This document shows, in pieces, positions 1-10,975 of a stretch of DNA of 64,000 nt. Positions within the stretch are counted from its first letter, which is position 1. Every line of letters starts with the position of its first letter. Below the pieces are notes generated by a model that worked only from the letters and a program-made list of their open reading frames with translations, ran no database searches and had not been told where the DNA came from. A program made the position numbers and the translations under genes. The DNA lies in NCBI GenBank assembly GCA_036346275.1, contig CM070725.1, positions 40,672,104-40,736,103 of the forward strand, in the 5' to 3' direction. Source of the stretch: Otatea glauca (lineage: Eukaryota > Streptophyta > Magnoliopsida > Poales > Poaceae).

Positions 1-350
1 TCAAAGGTTGCAACTTCGAGGATGACTAAATCAATACTTTTGCCAAATGTGTAACAGAAACCTTGAAACTATAGCACACCTCTTCATCGACTACCTGGCA
101 ATCCGGCAAACATGGTCTGGAAAAGTTCAATGGCTCCACATGTAAATACTTGATCCAATAAACTGGGAACCGAGGTAATTTGGCAATGGTGGAAGGAGAG
201 GAACACGTGTGTCTTCCAATACAAAATATGAACGCACCATGAGATCCTAGCCCTTATCAAGAAAAAAAGCCAAACTTGAAGAGATGACTGGAACAAAATG
301 ATTAAAATAGTTAACATCAAGGGCAAATAATGCTTGTAGCAATCAGTGGC
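1..350 (+). pseudogene. LINE retrotransposon 3' fragment (zf-RVT region)
   Basis: Forward frames give, in pieces, a series typical of the cysteine/histidine 'zf-RVT' tail that follows reverse transcriptase in plant LINEs. The pieces are 'LETIAHLFIDYLA' near 60-105, 'WWKERNTCVFQYKI' near 186-225 and 'HHEILALIKKKSQT' near 238-280. They lie in different frames with stops between them, so this is a decayed copy. It begins before the window. The family is inferred from the motif order; no reverse transcriptase core is present here. The reverse-strand 89-residue reading frame (84-353) is treated as a shadow. Confidence 0.6.
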
Positions 351-777
351 CACCTTTCCCCCCTCCCCAATCTCTCCTATAAAAAGCAGTGTCTGCTTGT
401 GTTACCTATAACATAACTTATATTTATTTCTATCCTTTCTCACATATAACCTGGCAATCGTTGGCTTTCAAAAAAGACAAGCGGAGAACTTACGAAAATA
501 CGGAAGTCTGTTTGTATAGAGAAGATGATAGATAGCTTGTTACTAGTCGCACAAGTACATAACCGTATAGTCGTAGACTCGTAGTTCCATTTGTGCAACA
601 TCTAATCAGAACCTCTTGCCCTCTGGGCAAATGTGCGCTCTGGAGCTCAGAACGTAACCAGACACTTTCACTACACTCTACGCACCTTTTTTTTACTAGT
701 TTTATTTTGCTAGGTTATAGCTAACAAATTTCTTTAAGAGTTAGCCACCTATAAGCCTCGCTAGTAGTATTCTTTTA
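351..777. other. intergenic, nothing recognised
   Basis: AT-rich sequence with no supported gene, RNA or repeat boundary. Short T-runs only. Confidence 0.5.
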
Positions 778-1141
778 GAGCAAATTTCACAAAAGTATAG
801 GTTTTATGTATAAATTATTAGGAAACTCCAGATTTTAGCATGTATTCCACAGAACTCCAGATTTAACGGACATTTGTTTCATAAAACTACAGGATATAGC
901 TCATACCCTAATTTGCCAGCGCTCTCAGAGGGACACAACTAGGACGTCCTGTTCTATTTTGTTGTGTGGCTTCCATGTGGAGCCCACTTGTCAGAGCGGA
1001 ACCAAATAAAATTAGAGATACTGCAATTTGTAGTTTTGTAAAATAAATATCCCTTTAATCTAGAGTTCCATAAAATACATACAAAAATATGAAGTTTTCT
1101 GATAGTTCATACATAAAACTATAGTTTTGTGTAATTTAATC
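778..1141. mobile_element. small long-TIR element (MULE-type MITE)
   Basis: The two ends are inverted copies over roughly 115 bp. The left end reads 'CACAAAAGTATAGGTTTTAT' and the right end, reverse complemented, 'CACAAAACTATAGTTTTATG'. The similarity continues through 'AACTCCAGATT' on the left and 'AACTCTAGATT' on the right. Long diverged terminal inverted repeats around a short unique centre suggest a Mutator-type MITE. Flanks 'TTTTAGAG' and 'TTCTAGAG' could be a worn target duplication. No coding sequence is inside. Confidence 0.55.
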
Positions 1142-1708
1142 ATTTCTAGAGGGCTAGTCTTCCTTCGTTGGGTACGCCAACCTTGGGCGCGCCCACGTCG
1201 TCTGGTGGAGTTGGGCTGCCGGTAATTGCGCGGTGAAAAGCAACCCGACCGCATGCGGAGAGAAGCCGGATCGTGAGGACATGTGCCGCCACGGCCTGCA
1301 GCACTTGGCCGTATCGCGTCGTGCTGTAGGGGCAAGTGCGCGGGCCGGGCTCTGGGCCCCAATACACGGTTCCTTGTACAGGTTGCACTTGTACTACGGC
1401 TGGAAAAGAAAAAAATAAAATAAAAGCTGGCCTGGACTCGAATTGAATTTGTTTTGATTATAGTAGCTAAGTAGGTCTAAAATTTAAAAGAATCCGTTTT
1501 CAGTAAAAATGGTTAATGAGGCTCAGCTAACTCGTTAACTCTAATTTAAAATAACTACTTAAATAGTAAATAAAATGATTTTATGTTGAACTATGTCAAT
1601 TTTTTTTAAAAAGATGGATCATAGTTCACTCGATAGCCAACCCTACTTGGTACCAATCCGAAATCCCCAGCACATCATATATGTCTTCATGATCACGATT
1701 CATGACAT
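1142..1708. other. GC-rich island (about 1150-1400) and AT-rich flank
   Basis: Short overlapping reading frames of 61-100 codons occur in both directions through a GC-rich stretch, but none resembles a known domain. The base composition contrasts sharply with the AT-rich surroundings, so a gene fragment or transposon piece is possible. No function is proposed. Confidence 0.3.
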
Positions 1709-2659
1709 TAGGAATGAAAACAGATCAGATAGTTTTCGATCGATCCGAACAATTTTTGGATACAGATTCTGTCAGATCAAATATTTGTCGAATGGTATCG
1801 GATCAGAAACGGATACGGATTTTTTCTATCAGATACGGATATGGATCCGAATAATCTGGATATTCATGAGCTGGATTATCCAGATATGCACGCGGGCTAG
1901 ACCAAGGTTACTCTTTTGGCCTAAAAAGGTTTCTGAATTTCAAAATTGTTTTCTAATTTAATTAATACACAAATCAAATTTCAATTATTAAAATTGGCAA
2001 ATCAGCTCCAAACATTACGAAATTTTTTGGTGAAGTTCTTGATACAATCTTACACTTAAAAAATATTTTCAAGATTTTATAAACTTTTAGTTTTTTTCCT
2101 AAAAATGTTTTTGAATTTCAAAATTGTTTTCTAATTTAATTAATATACAAATCAAATTTCAATTATTAAAATTGGCAAATCAGCTCCAAACATTACGAAA
2201 TTTTTTGGTGAAGTTCTTGATACAATCTTACCCTTAAAAAATATTTTCAAGATTTTATCAACTTTTAATTTTTTTCTTAAAAATTCAAAAACTGCTGTCC
2301 TTAATAAGGAAAATATTTTAAATAAGTAGCTAAAAATGCATAAAAACTCATAAATACATAATTTATTATTTAAACATAATTAACAAAGAACACAAAGGGT
2401 CATTACATGTTATTCATGAATGTTTGGAGCAAATAAACTAATTACTTTTTTTATTTTGTGCGTACAATTTAAAGGGTTTTCATGTTCCGATAAATATTCG
2501 TGACCGTATTCATTTCGATTCGTATTCACTCTGTATTTGATATTATTCGTATTCGTATCATATCCAGATTATTCATATTCATATCCATATTCGATAAAAA
2601 TATAAAAATAAATATAATAGAGCAATTATCTATTTGTATTCGATCTGTTTTGATCCCTA
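1709..2659. mobile_element. hAT-like non-autonomous element
   Basis: Ends are inverted: 'TAGGAATGAAAACAGATC' on the left, and 'TAGGGATCAAAACAGATC' on the right when reverse complemented. Inner subterminal blocks are also inverted, around 'AATAATCTGGATAT'. The TAGGG-type terminus resembles the grass Dart/nDart-like hAT group. The flanking 8-mers match at only about half the positions, so the target duplication is worn or the ends are slightly off. The 122-codon forward frame (1593-1961) crosses the boundary and is not a gene. Confidence 0.55.
1931..2290. repeat. 178-bp tandem duplication
   Basis: The block starting 'GAATTTCAAAATTGTTTTCT' at 1935 recurs at 2113 with very few changes, giving two near-identical units of 178 bp inside the hAT-like element. 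The low divergence suggests the duplication is younger than the element. Confidence 0.85.
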
Positions 2660-3186
2660 TCTAACACCACCGGGCCCAAGTTCAACGAGTTGACGGTGCT
2701 GTTCTCGCGCACAGAAGCTCCAAGGCTAGCAGTACTTTGTGCTGCTGTTGCTGTGGCTTCTAGGGAATAATACTATATGATCACAGTGTTCTAGCTCGTG
2801 GTGCCAGCCTGCATGAATAGTTGTAGGCATGTAGCTTGCCTCACGCAATGGAACAAAGCAAAAATGGCCTTCGTTTAAAGACATCTGTTTGGAATGAAAT
2901 TAGAGACTTCTTTATTCATGTTTTTCTCGTCCGAAAAGATCAATGTTAGTCGCCCGCAAAATCGACTAGTACTAGTGTATAGCTAAACGAAGAATCATGG
3001 TTCGATCAATACTAAACCTAGACGGAAAAAGAAATTAAACCTTACCTTGGTAGATCGATCATCGATGGGCTAAAACTGCAACTAAAGCCTAGCCATTTAT
3101 TGGTTCACATCAAATTAGCAGAACAAAATGATCACGCACGTGTGTTCAGACAACACATCACACACACATAAACTAGCTAAACCAAG
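2660..3186. other. intergenic, downstream flank of the Hsf gene
   Basis: No gene recognised. It includes the presumed 3' untranslated and downstream region of the minus-strand heat stress factor. A clear polyadenylation signal could not be assigned. Confidence 0.4.
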
Positions 3187-4372
3187 CTAAATTCTAGCTG
3201 GTGACGAGGCCGCGCACGGCGGCGGCGGCGGCACAACGCTCAGTCTCAGGTCGTCGCATTCGAGCACCATGCTCCGCTTCCATTCCGGCGACGTGGGCAT
3301 CCCCTCTTGCGGTGGTCTCTTGCGGTTCGCGCCGCACGTCTGTTGGGTGCTCAGGTGCACGCCGAAGAGCTTGGTCGGCCCCTTGGCGCTGCTGGTGCTG
3401 CCGGCCGCTTCAGTGCCAATCTTCTGCGTCCGCGCCAGCAGCGCCAGCGAGGGTTGGTCTTCAGCCACCGTGAGCGAGCTGCTGGACGTGGCGCTCCGGC
3501 CGGAGGCGTTGCGCGCCTCGGCCGTGGCCCCGTGCTTGCTGCCCATGCCGAGGACGTGCAGCACTGCCGCGGCGGCCGGGCTGGGCGCCACGGGGCGCAC
3601 GTGGTTCTGCACGAAGTAGATGATGTCCCTGTAGAGCTTGCGCATGTGCGCTAGCTCCTGCAGCAGCGCCGTGTTGCCGCGGTGCAGCCGCTCGTTCTCC
3701 TCCATCAGCGCCTCCGCTGTCGCCGCCGCACGGCCGCCCTCCGCTCGTGTTGTCGCCGGGCCCAGCGTGAGCAGTCCCGAAGTCGCCACCGGCCCCGCCG
3801 CCAGGTCGAGCCAATGCCGCTGCGTGGCCAAAGCGTCAAAGCCGTGCAGTAACATGCCGTCGTCAGGACGGAAGAAAGGGAAGCGGTGCTGGCCAAAGAA
3901 AGTCGGCGGGAACGGTGGGCCCGCCGCAGCGGCCGACTTCCGCCGGTGGATTTCGCACAGCAGCTTCTTCTCGCCTTTCCTGAAGAACTCGTTGGCGAAC
4001 TCCCACCTCTCCGGGACGACCTTCCTAAACCCCTGCGTTACATTGCACTGCAATCTTTCAGCAAAAAACTAAGTTACAAACATAAATCACAAGCAGGTGC
4101 AATGGCGCGCGCGAACAAGCACGCACGCAGATACGTACATAGGTGTTGAGCTGCCGAACGAAGGAGGAGAAGTTGTTGTGCTTGAAGTAGCTTGGCAGGA
4201 CGTCGCGCGCGAACTCGGGCGGCCGCCACACGACGAACGAGGACGCGCGGTCGACCCCCCACGACACGACGTGGTCCGTCGCCGGGTCGTCCACCAGCTG
4301 GTACGTCTTGGTCAGGAACGGCGCGGGCACCGACGCCTTCTGGCCGGCCGCGACTTCGCTATCCCACTCCAT
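3187..4372 (-). CDS. HSFB4D: class B heat stress transcription factor, HsfB4d-like
   Basis: Two exons, 4372-4139 and 4032-3187, give about 359 residues. The 106-bp intron (4138-4033) starts GTACGT, ends GCAG and sits in phase 0 inside the DNA-binding domain between 'RQLNTY' and 'GFRKVV', the conserved Hsf intron site. The start 'MEWDSEVAAGQ' is followed at once by 'PAPFLTKTYQLVDDP', as expected. The winged-helix domain (about 16-109) has 'YFKHNNFSSFVRQLNTYGF' and 'WEFANEFFRKGEKKLL'. A heptad region at about 184-223 ('LMEENERLHRGNTALLQEL') is the oligomerisation domain. The 'KLFGVHL' box (LFGV about 300-303) is the repressor motif of class B factors, and 'NRKRP' nearby may be a nuclear signal. 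There is no AHA activation motif, as in class B. It likely acts in the nucleus as a repressor or co-regulator at heat stress elements. It looks intact. Confidence 0.9.
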
Positions 4373-5939
4373 CGTTTGCTCACGCGCGTCTTGACCAAAC
4401 GCTAACTCGTGAAGCTAGTCTACACTCTACAGAGACGCAGGCAGAAGCGGTGACAACACGTATCTGCAGCCACATGCACTCGCGCGGCAGACAGTTTAAC
4501 CACGGATGGGCTCGTCATTTTTGTGAGGGAGTGCGTGGTTTTTATCGTTAGTTTTGGGCTTTTGGCAGGGGTTGACATGTGCCTGCATAGGGAAACGTGC
4601 GGGGAAGAAGGGTGATACAGTGTAGGGGAGAGGGAATATGCATGTGTATGTGTGCGTCCGTCTCTGTGCGTGCCTGCCGTTCGTGAGGGAGAAATTAGAA
4701 GCTTGAATGATCAATTGCCCGTAATCCCGTGATCACTTCCTTCTCGACCACGATAAACTATACCAGTAGTTATAAAGCAGGGATCTCTTTAGTCTCCAAT
4801 CCTATGGGTCTACGGAGGATATGTATAAGACGTACAAAATAACAGAGTACAGATCCAGAAAAGTAACCTGATCGCCGGCCCTCTGCTCCCACAAACCATC
4901 ATCCTATCTTCGTCAAGAATTTTGTGTTTTTTTAGTCCTCTTACCAATGTTTTTTTTAATATAGCATTGCTTCAAAATCATTTGTAAATTTATCACCTCA
5001 CAAATCACCCTCTGAACATTCCTACCAAGCTCCCCTTCCTTCCTGATAGGAATTAAATCCACTAATTTAATCATATTACTAATTAATCAATTTTCTTATT
5101 TCGCCCAGATTAGCATGTCCTTCAGAGACAAGGGGCTTGGTAGGTGGCTGAGCTAGGCAGCTCCCTTCCGAGATTCCTGTCAAGCTTCCCTTGTTCGGTA
5201 GCTTTCTGTCGAGCTCTCCTAATATAGCACCTATCACACCTTCTCAGCACATCAAGGAATCTAGTTTTGCAAATTCGAATGAAAGAGATCTAAATTTGTC
5301 AAAAATGAATTCTAGGGTTAGAAAAAGACGCCTTAAGACTTCGGATCACAGATTCACAATTCAAGTTCTCTCCCTGAATTCTGTAATCTGCGGAAAACAC
5401 TATGAAAGTATAAGTCTTACGAGCAGAGAGATAGCCACCGCCGCTAATCCGGTGTTCAAAATTTTCCCTTAAATGACATCTTCTTCATTTCTTCCGGCTT
5501 TACAGCTCGGCCGACCGGCCGGGACCTTGGCTACAGCGTGCAGTAGATACTGCTGAAGGGCTGCACTGACGCCGCGTATTAACGCCTGATCGGTGGTATT
5601 ATAAACGTACCGACATCTAGAACTTTGCGTTCCTCTGCGAGTCACTGTTTATGCTGAAGATGCCGAATGCAAGTGGCGAGGAATGCATCAAGTGTACTGC
5701 GATTCTGAGACTGTTAATTCACAGTGCGACGGTGTTCAATTAATTCCTTCTGTTCCAAAAAATAAACTCGTGAGACAGAAAGAGGGTTTCTTTTGTTTTC
5801 TCAAGATCAGACGACGCATCCCTTGTTCTTTTTGTTCATATGCATGCATGCGTGGCATGCATACCAGCTACGTACAAATGGTAAGCATGAAACAGTTAGT
5901 GGGAATTACTGATTTAAGGTCATCATCATTAAAGATTTG
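4373..5939. other. intergenic; promoter side of the Hsf gene
   Basis: Upstream region of the minus-strand Hsf gene, then AT-rich DNA. A GAA-rich cluster near 4688-4707 (GAAATTAGAAGCTTGAA) loosely resembles alternating nGAAn units of a heat stress element but lacks a perfect nGAAnnTTCn. Purine/pyrimidine alternation 'ATGCATGCATG' occurs near 5838-5850. No further gene was recognised; short frames at 5191-5472 and 5683-5943 show no domain. Confidence 0.35.
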
Positions 5940-7504
5940 GTAAGGACACTATCTTCTTGTGACAAGTGGTATCACCTCTTGCCTCCTTCCACTTTTCTTC
6001 TCCCTCAAAGACCCTCTCCTTGAGACAAATAACATCACCTTTTTCCTCCATCCATTTTTCTTCTCCCTCAAAGGCCCTCTCCTTATGCAAGGTTTGAAAT
6101 CTCGTTTTCGGATGGCATCTCGGAGGTGGCCAAAATACGAAATCTTGCCGTGATCTCGGAATTTCGGACAAATGTCGGACGAAATACAAAAACAAAAATT
6201 CAAATCCAGTTTTTATTGCACCAAAAAAAACCAAAATTTATGCGGGAATTCCCGAAATCGCGGCAAGATTTGCCGAGATTTTGATGAATTTGCACCGAGC
6301 GAAAAATAGCTCAAATGATGTAAAAAAAAATTAAAATTTTTTTGTGGAGGTTTCTGACACATCATTGATATTCCCATAAAAATTTCAGATGATTATCAAG
6401 CTTGAGGAATTTTTAAAAATTCGAACATTGCTAATGTCCTGATAAAACGTTTACCGGCAAGTTTGAACTGAATGAAAAATGGAACAAAACACGTTAGAAA
6501 ATTTTTAAATTTTTTGTTCATGGTTATGATGCATCAATAATATTCTCATAAAATTTTCAGATGATTATGAAGCTTCATGAATTTTTAAAAATTCAGACTG
6601 TGCTATTGTCCTGATAAAAGCCTTACCGACAAACTTCAACCAAATGAAAAATGATTCAAACAACGTCAGAAAATTTTGAATTTTTTTTGGATAGTCCTGA
6701 CGTAACATTAATGTTTCTATGAAATTTTCAAATGATGATCAAGCTTCAAGAATTTTCAATAATGCTGACACTACTACGTCCTAATAAAACCCTCATGATC
6801 AATACATAGATTTGCTTTAGAAATAAAAAAAGGTTTAGAATTTTTTAAAATTTTACAAGGAAATTATTAAAATCTCATAAAAAATTTGAATCATTATCAC
6901 ACAACACTAAATTTATAAAATTCTTACAAGGGCACTGTACCATTTATGTTTTTGATTTTTGAAATATAACAAATGAAGTTCAATGCTTACATAGATTTGA
7001 TTGAGCAAACAAAAAAATTTAAAAATTTTGAAACTTTTATAGAATGGTACTGAGGCAATTATTAAGCTCTCATAAAAATTTTGGATCATGATCAAACTCG
7101 AGAAAATTTATAAAATTCTGGCAAGGTTACTGTCCCAATTTTGTTCATTATATTTTTGATTTTTTAAAGATAATAAATTAATTTAAATTATTTTGAAATA
7201 TTTTTGTATGATTCTACACTACAAAAGATAGTACTATAATTTTTTTAAATCATAATCAAGCTTGTAAAATTTTAAAAAAAATTGACAGTGTTTCTATCGA
7301 AATTTTAAAACGTCTCAAAAAATCGGTTTTCAACGAATTTTCATTGAAGATGACTTTCTTAAGGGTTATTGGAGCAAATCCGGTCAAATTCGACCATAAA
7401 AAGTCAAAAACAGATCAAAAAACCTAAGATTAATTTTTGAGATTACTGTAGCAATTTAATTTCTTTCAAAAAAATTACCCGGATGAGATTTCGACCTTTT
7501 CTTA
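5940..7504. repeat. AT-rich interspersed repeat block
   Basis: Begins with a pyrimidine-rich 'GACAAGTGGTATCACC' module that recurs in related form at 7517. It continues with sequence of the 'GAAATCTCG...AAATTTTGG' kind, also seen at 34600-35160, 50150-50450 and 51430-51780. Several 100-150 bp stretches inside resemble each other, for example 'AAATTTTCAGATGATTAT' near 6380 and again near 6550. No coding potential. Probably old MULE-like or unclassified transposon remains. Confidence 0.4.
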
Positions 7505-9340
7505 ACCTTGTCCTTATGACAAGTGGCATCACCTCCTTCATACACCTTTCCTTCTCTATTCCCTTCCCCTCAAACTCAAAATAGTTTTTGCATTTTAAAT
7601 TTCCCCTCAAGTTTTTGAAAACATGTATTTTTAACCACTTTTGAAAGTTTTTTAAGCAAAATTTTCGTGCCGAAAGTTTGTTGAATAGAAACTTTTTAAT
7701 CCGAAAGTTTTTGAATTGAATGTTTTTGGAGCTGAAACTTTTCGATCTAAAATTTTTTAAGTTGAAACTTTGTAATTTTAAAGTTTTATACTTAAATTGT
7801 TTGGAGTTGAAACTTTTATATTTTAAATTTTTTATTAAAAAATTTTCGAGTTGAATTTTAAATTGAAACCTTTTGAACCAATAGTTTTTTGAATCAAATT
7901 TTTTTGAACCGAAAGCTTTTGAATTGAAAGTTTTATGGGTTGAACCTTTTTTATTTAAAACTTTTCTGTGTAGAAAGTATTCGATTTGAAACTTTCTAAT
8001 TTGAAAATTTTCGATTTAAAACTTTTCGTGTTTTATCTTTCTGAGTGGAAACTTTTTTTATTTGAAACTTTTCGAGTTTAAATTCTTCGATTTGAAACTT
8101 TCTGATTTGAAATATTTTTAGTTTTAAATTTTTAGATGAATTTTTTTCGAGTTGGAACTTCTTAGTTAAAATTTTGAAAGTTTAAATATTCTAATTTAAA
8201 AATTTTGTGTTAGAGAGGGATGAAGAGGGTGGAAGAAGAGAGTAGGGAAAAGAAAAGGATGAGGTGGATGCGGAAGATGATACATGGCATATAGAAAACT
8301 GTTCTTAAATTTGTTAGTTTGAGGTTAGTCTCAAAATAGTCATACACACAATTAATTAATGAGGTTGGACAATGAACCTGGCCTACATTTTTGGGTCTAT
8401 CTATGATACACATATGAATGATTTTTGGGACAAAAAATCGGTTATCACTAGTTTGAGGTGACCTCAAAATAAAATATTTAAGCACATCCTCATATAATGT
8501 CACGTGTTATCTTCTCCATCAAACTCCACCCTTCCCTTTAACCTCTTCGCTACTCACTTCCCACACCCACTTCCCGCCTCTCTAACACAACAAAATTCAA
8601 AGCAGAAAGTCCAAACTTCGAAAATTTTAAACAGAAAGCTTCAACTTGAAAAAGTTTTCCAATCAAAAAATGTCAACTCGAAAGAATTTTTACTAGGCAA
8701 AAGTTCAACTATAAAAATTTCAAATTGGAAACTTTCAACTCGGAAAATTTCGAAACGCGTGAAAACTTTCGAATTGGGAATTTTCAACTCAAGAAATTTC
8801 AATTAGGGAACTTTCAACTACAAAAATTTTAATTTGATGAACTTTCAACAAGAAAAATTTCAACTCGAGGAATTCAAATCAAGAACTTTCAACTCAGGAA
8901 ATTTCAAATAAAAAAATTCAAGTGAGGAAATTTCAGAATGGGAAATTTCAAAAACTGTTAGTTTGAAAACTTTCGATTCAAAAAATTTCAGTTCAAAAAT
9001 GTTAAGTTAAAAAAATCAATTTGAAATTTTCAATTTGGAAAAAGTTCCGGTTCAAAAACTTTCGACTTGAAAAACTTTTGGTTTGAAAAATTTTAATTCA
9101 AAAAACTAAAAAATAGTTAAAATACTTCTTATTCAAAAAGTTAGGAGAAAATTTGAAGACAAAAACTTTTTGAGTTTAAGAGGAAGGGAATGTGGGAGGA
9201 AAGTGGGATGAAAGGGACGCCGTCAAATGTCGCGATGAGAGCCTTCAAGAGAAAGTGAAGTAGGGAAGGAAGGATGTTCAGCCACATGTCACAACGAGAG
9301 AACTTCCTTGCCAAAAATTTGGTTAAGACGCCCTGAAATT
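7505..9340. mobile_element. large palindromic element (MULE-like foldback)
   Basis: Two arms of roughly 800 bp are inverted relative to each other around a 250-300 bp centre (about 8230-8500). The left arm opens 'CTTAACCTTGTCCTTATGAC' and the right arm, read in reverse, opens 'CTTAACCAAATTTTTGGCAA'. Both then carry a pyrimidine-rich block followed by many degenerate 'GTTGAAACTTTT' and 'GATTTGAAAC' units. The central loop is itself inverted around 'AGTTTGAGGT..CTCAAAATA'. The long arms and lack of coding sequence suit a foldback or long-TIR Mutator-type element. Confidence 0.55.
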
Positions 9341-9416
9341 AATTAGCACTTGCACAAAAAATCAATTGAATTTTGGTTCGTTGGAAGCCAATCGCATGAT
9401 CTAGCCGACTCCCCCG

Positions 9417-10975
9417 TCTATCTATTGTATATTAAAAGCTCAAAGACAGGTGCTAAGAAAAAAAAGAAAAAAAGGATAGAAATTCTCACAAAAAAATAAA
9501 AAATCTAGCCCTTAATCTGGTGGACTGTAACTAAGTTGAACTATAGTAGCTATGGGGTATTGTTATTTAAAGAAAAACATCTAACCGCCTATCTAGCGGA
9601 TCTGAGTTATAACGGCTTAGATTAAAAGAAAGAGAACATATAAAGTATAATAAAAATAATAGAAATTTGGAATAAAAAATAAAAATAAATTAGCAATTTG
9701 ATTTCATACAAACTCCAAATTCAAACTCGTACATAGTTAAAATTTAGAATAAAAAATGAGATAAAGGCCATGTTTGGGGGGCTTTAATCTAGCTTTAGCT
9801 TCTGAAAATCTAGTAAGCCCCCAAACAGCTCAGATTTTAAGCGGTTTTTGACATAAGCCAGAAGCCATATATAACTAGCAAAAGATAAAAGCTAAAAGCT
9901 GGGTTCAATCTATTTTTGCAACTTATTGCCAAGGAAAATTAGCTATTTATTAAACGGTCTCTTATAAAAAAAACTATAGCTATTTTCAACCGAGAAAACC
10001 AAAAGGTAGCTTTTCACAAAGCTAAAGCTCTCCCAAACAGGCCCAAAAAATAGCACTTAGATTTGTATATCAATCCTAACCTAAAACTAATATTAAAAAC
10101 TAAATAAATAATAACAATAGAATTAACAGCTTAGATTAGAAGAAAGAGTCCATACCAAGTACCACAAAATAACATAAATTTGGAATAAAAAATGAAATAA
10201 ACCATCTAACTTTCATACAAACTCTAAATTAAAACATGTACATCGCTGAAATTAGGAATAAAAATTAGAGAAAAATTAGCAATTGGATTTATATATTAAT
10301 TCTAACCTAAAACTCATATGCAAAATTAAATAAAGAATAACTATGAAATTAACAAAAATTTGGAATAAAAAATAAAAGGAAATTATCCATTTGATTTTCA
10401 TGCTAACTCTAAATTAAAACATGAAATTCAAAACTGAATAAACAATAACAATATAAAATAAAAGGAAATTAGGTATTTTTTTAATTCCATAATAAGTGAA
10501 AACTATAAATTTTGGTCTTATTCAGAATTAAAAATCCAAAATAGGCTATTTTGAGAAAAAAAATAAGGTAAGGAATTTGATTTGTATATATAAAAACTAT
10601 TAACTATTATGTAATAAAAGTCCAAGACTCATTTTATACTATCGCTAAGAATTATAGAGAATTTGCTAAAATTTCTCAAAATAAAAACAAGCATTGCAAC
10701 AATGAAATTAAGAGATAATATTATAAAATGGAAAATGTTATGTTTTTCTATGTTTATATTTTTTTCTATGCAAGTATTTGGAGAAGAATTTTTTTTTCAC
10801 ATGTGACAAGTATTGGGAAACAGAGTGAGTATATTCTTTCCTATAATATATAATATCACAATTTGAGTTATGCAATTATCTATTTTCCAACAAGCAAAAT
10901 CGAATATGTATTGCTAAGTCATTTAAAGATGCTTGCCGGATGATGCACGCACAAGTGTGTAGGCAACCTTGCTAA
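9417..10975. mobile_element. Helitron-like repeat, copy 1
   Basis: Starts near 'TCTATCTATTGTATATTAAA' and ends 'CACAAGTGTGTAGGCAACCT' plus TGCTAA. A second copy with the same head ('TATATTAAAAGCTC') and tail ('CACCTTGCTAG') begins directly after it. A TC start, a CTRR end with a short CAAG..CTTG hairpin just before it, and lack of terminal inverted repeats suit a non-autonomous Helitron, but the terminal match is imperfect. No reading frame of interest. A hAT-type MITE is nested at 9766-10043. Confidence 0.4.
9766..10043. mobile_element. hAT-type MITE
   Basis: Inverted ends 'GGCCATGTTTGGGGGGCTTT' and, reverse complemented, 'GGCCTGTTTGGGAGAGCTTT'. Inner 'AGCTAAAAGCTGGG' and 'AAAGCTAAAGCTC' modules complete a foldback of about 280 bp. 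The 'GTTTGG' ended class is common in grasses. Inserted inside the Helitron-like copy. Confidence 0.65.

Noticed and set aside
3201..4405. Several plus-strand frames of 90-144 codons
   Set aside because: Antisense shadows of the GC-rich heat stress factor exons.
4688..4707. Canonical heat stress element in the Hsf promoter
   Set aside because: GAA units are present but no perfect nGAAnnTTCn arrangement is seen.
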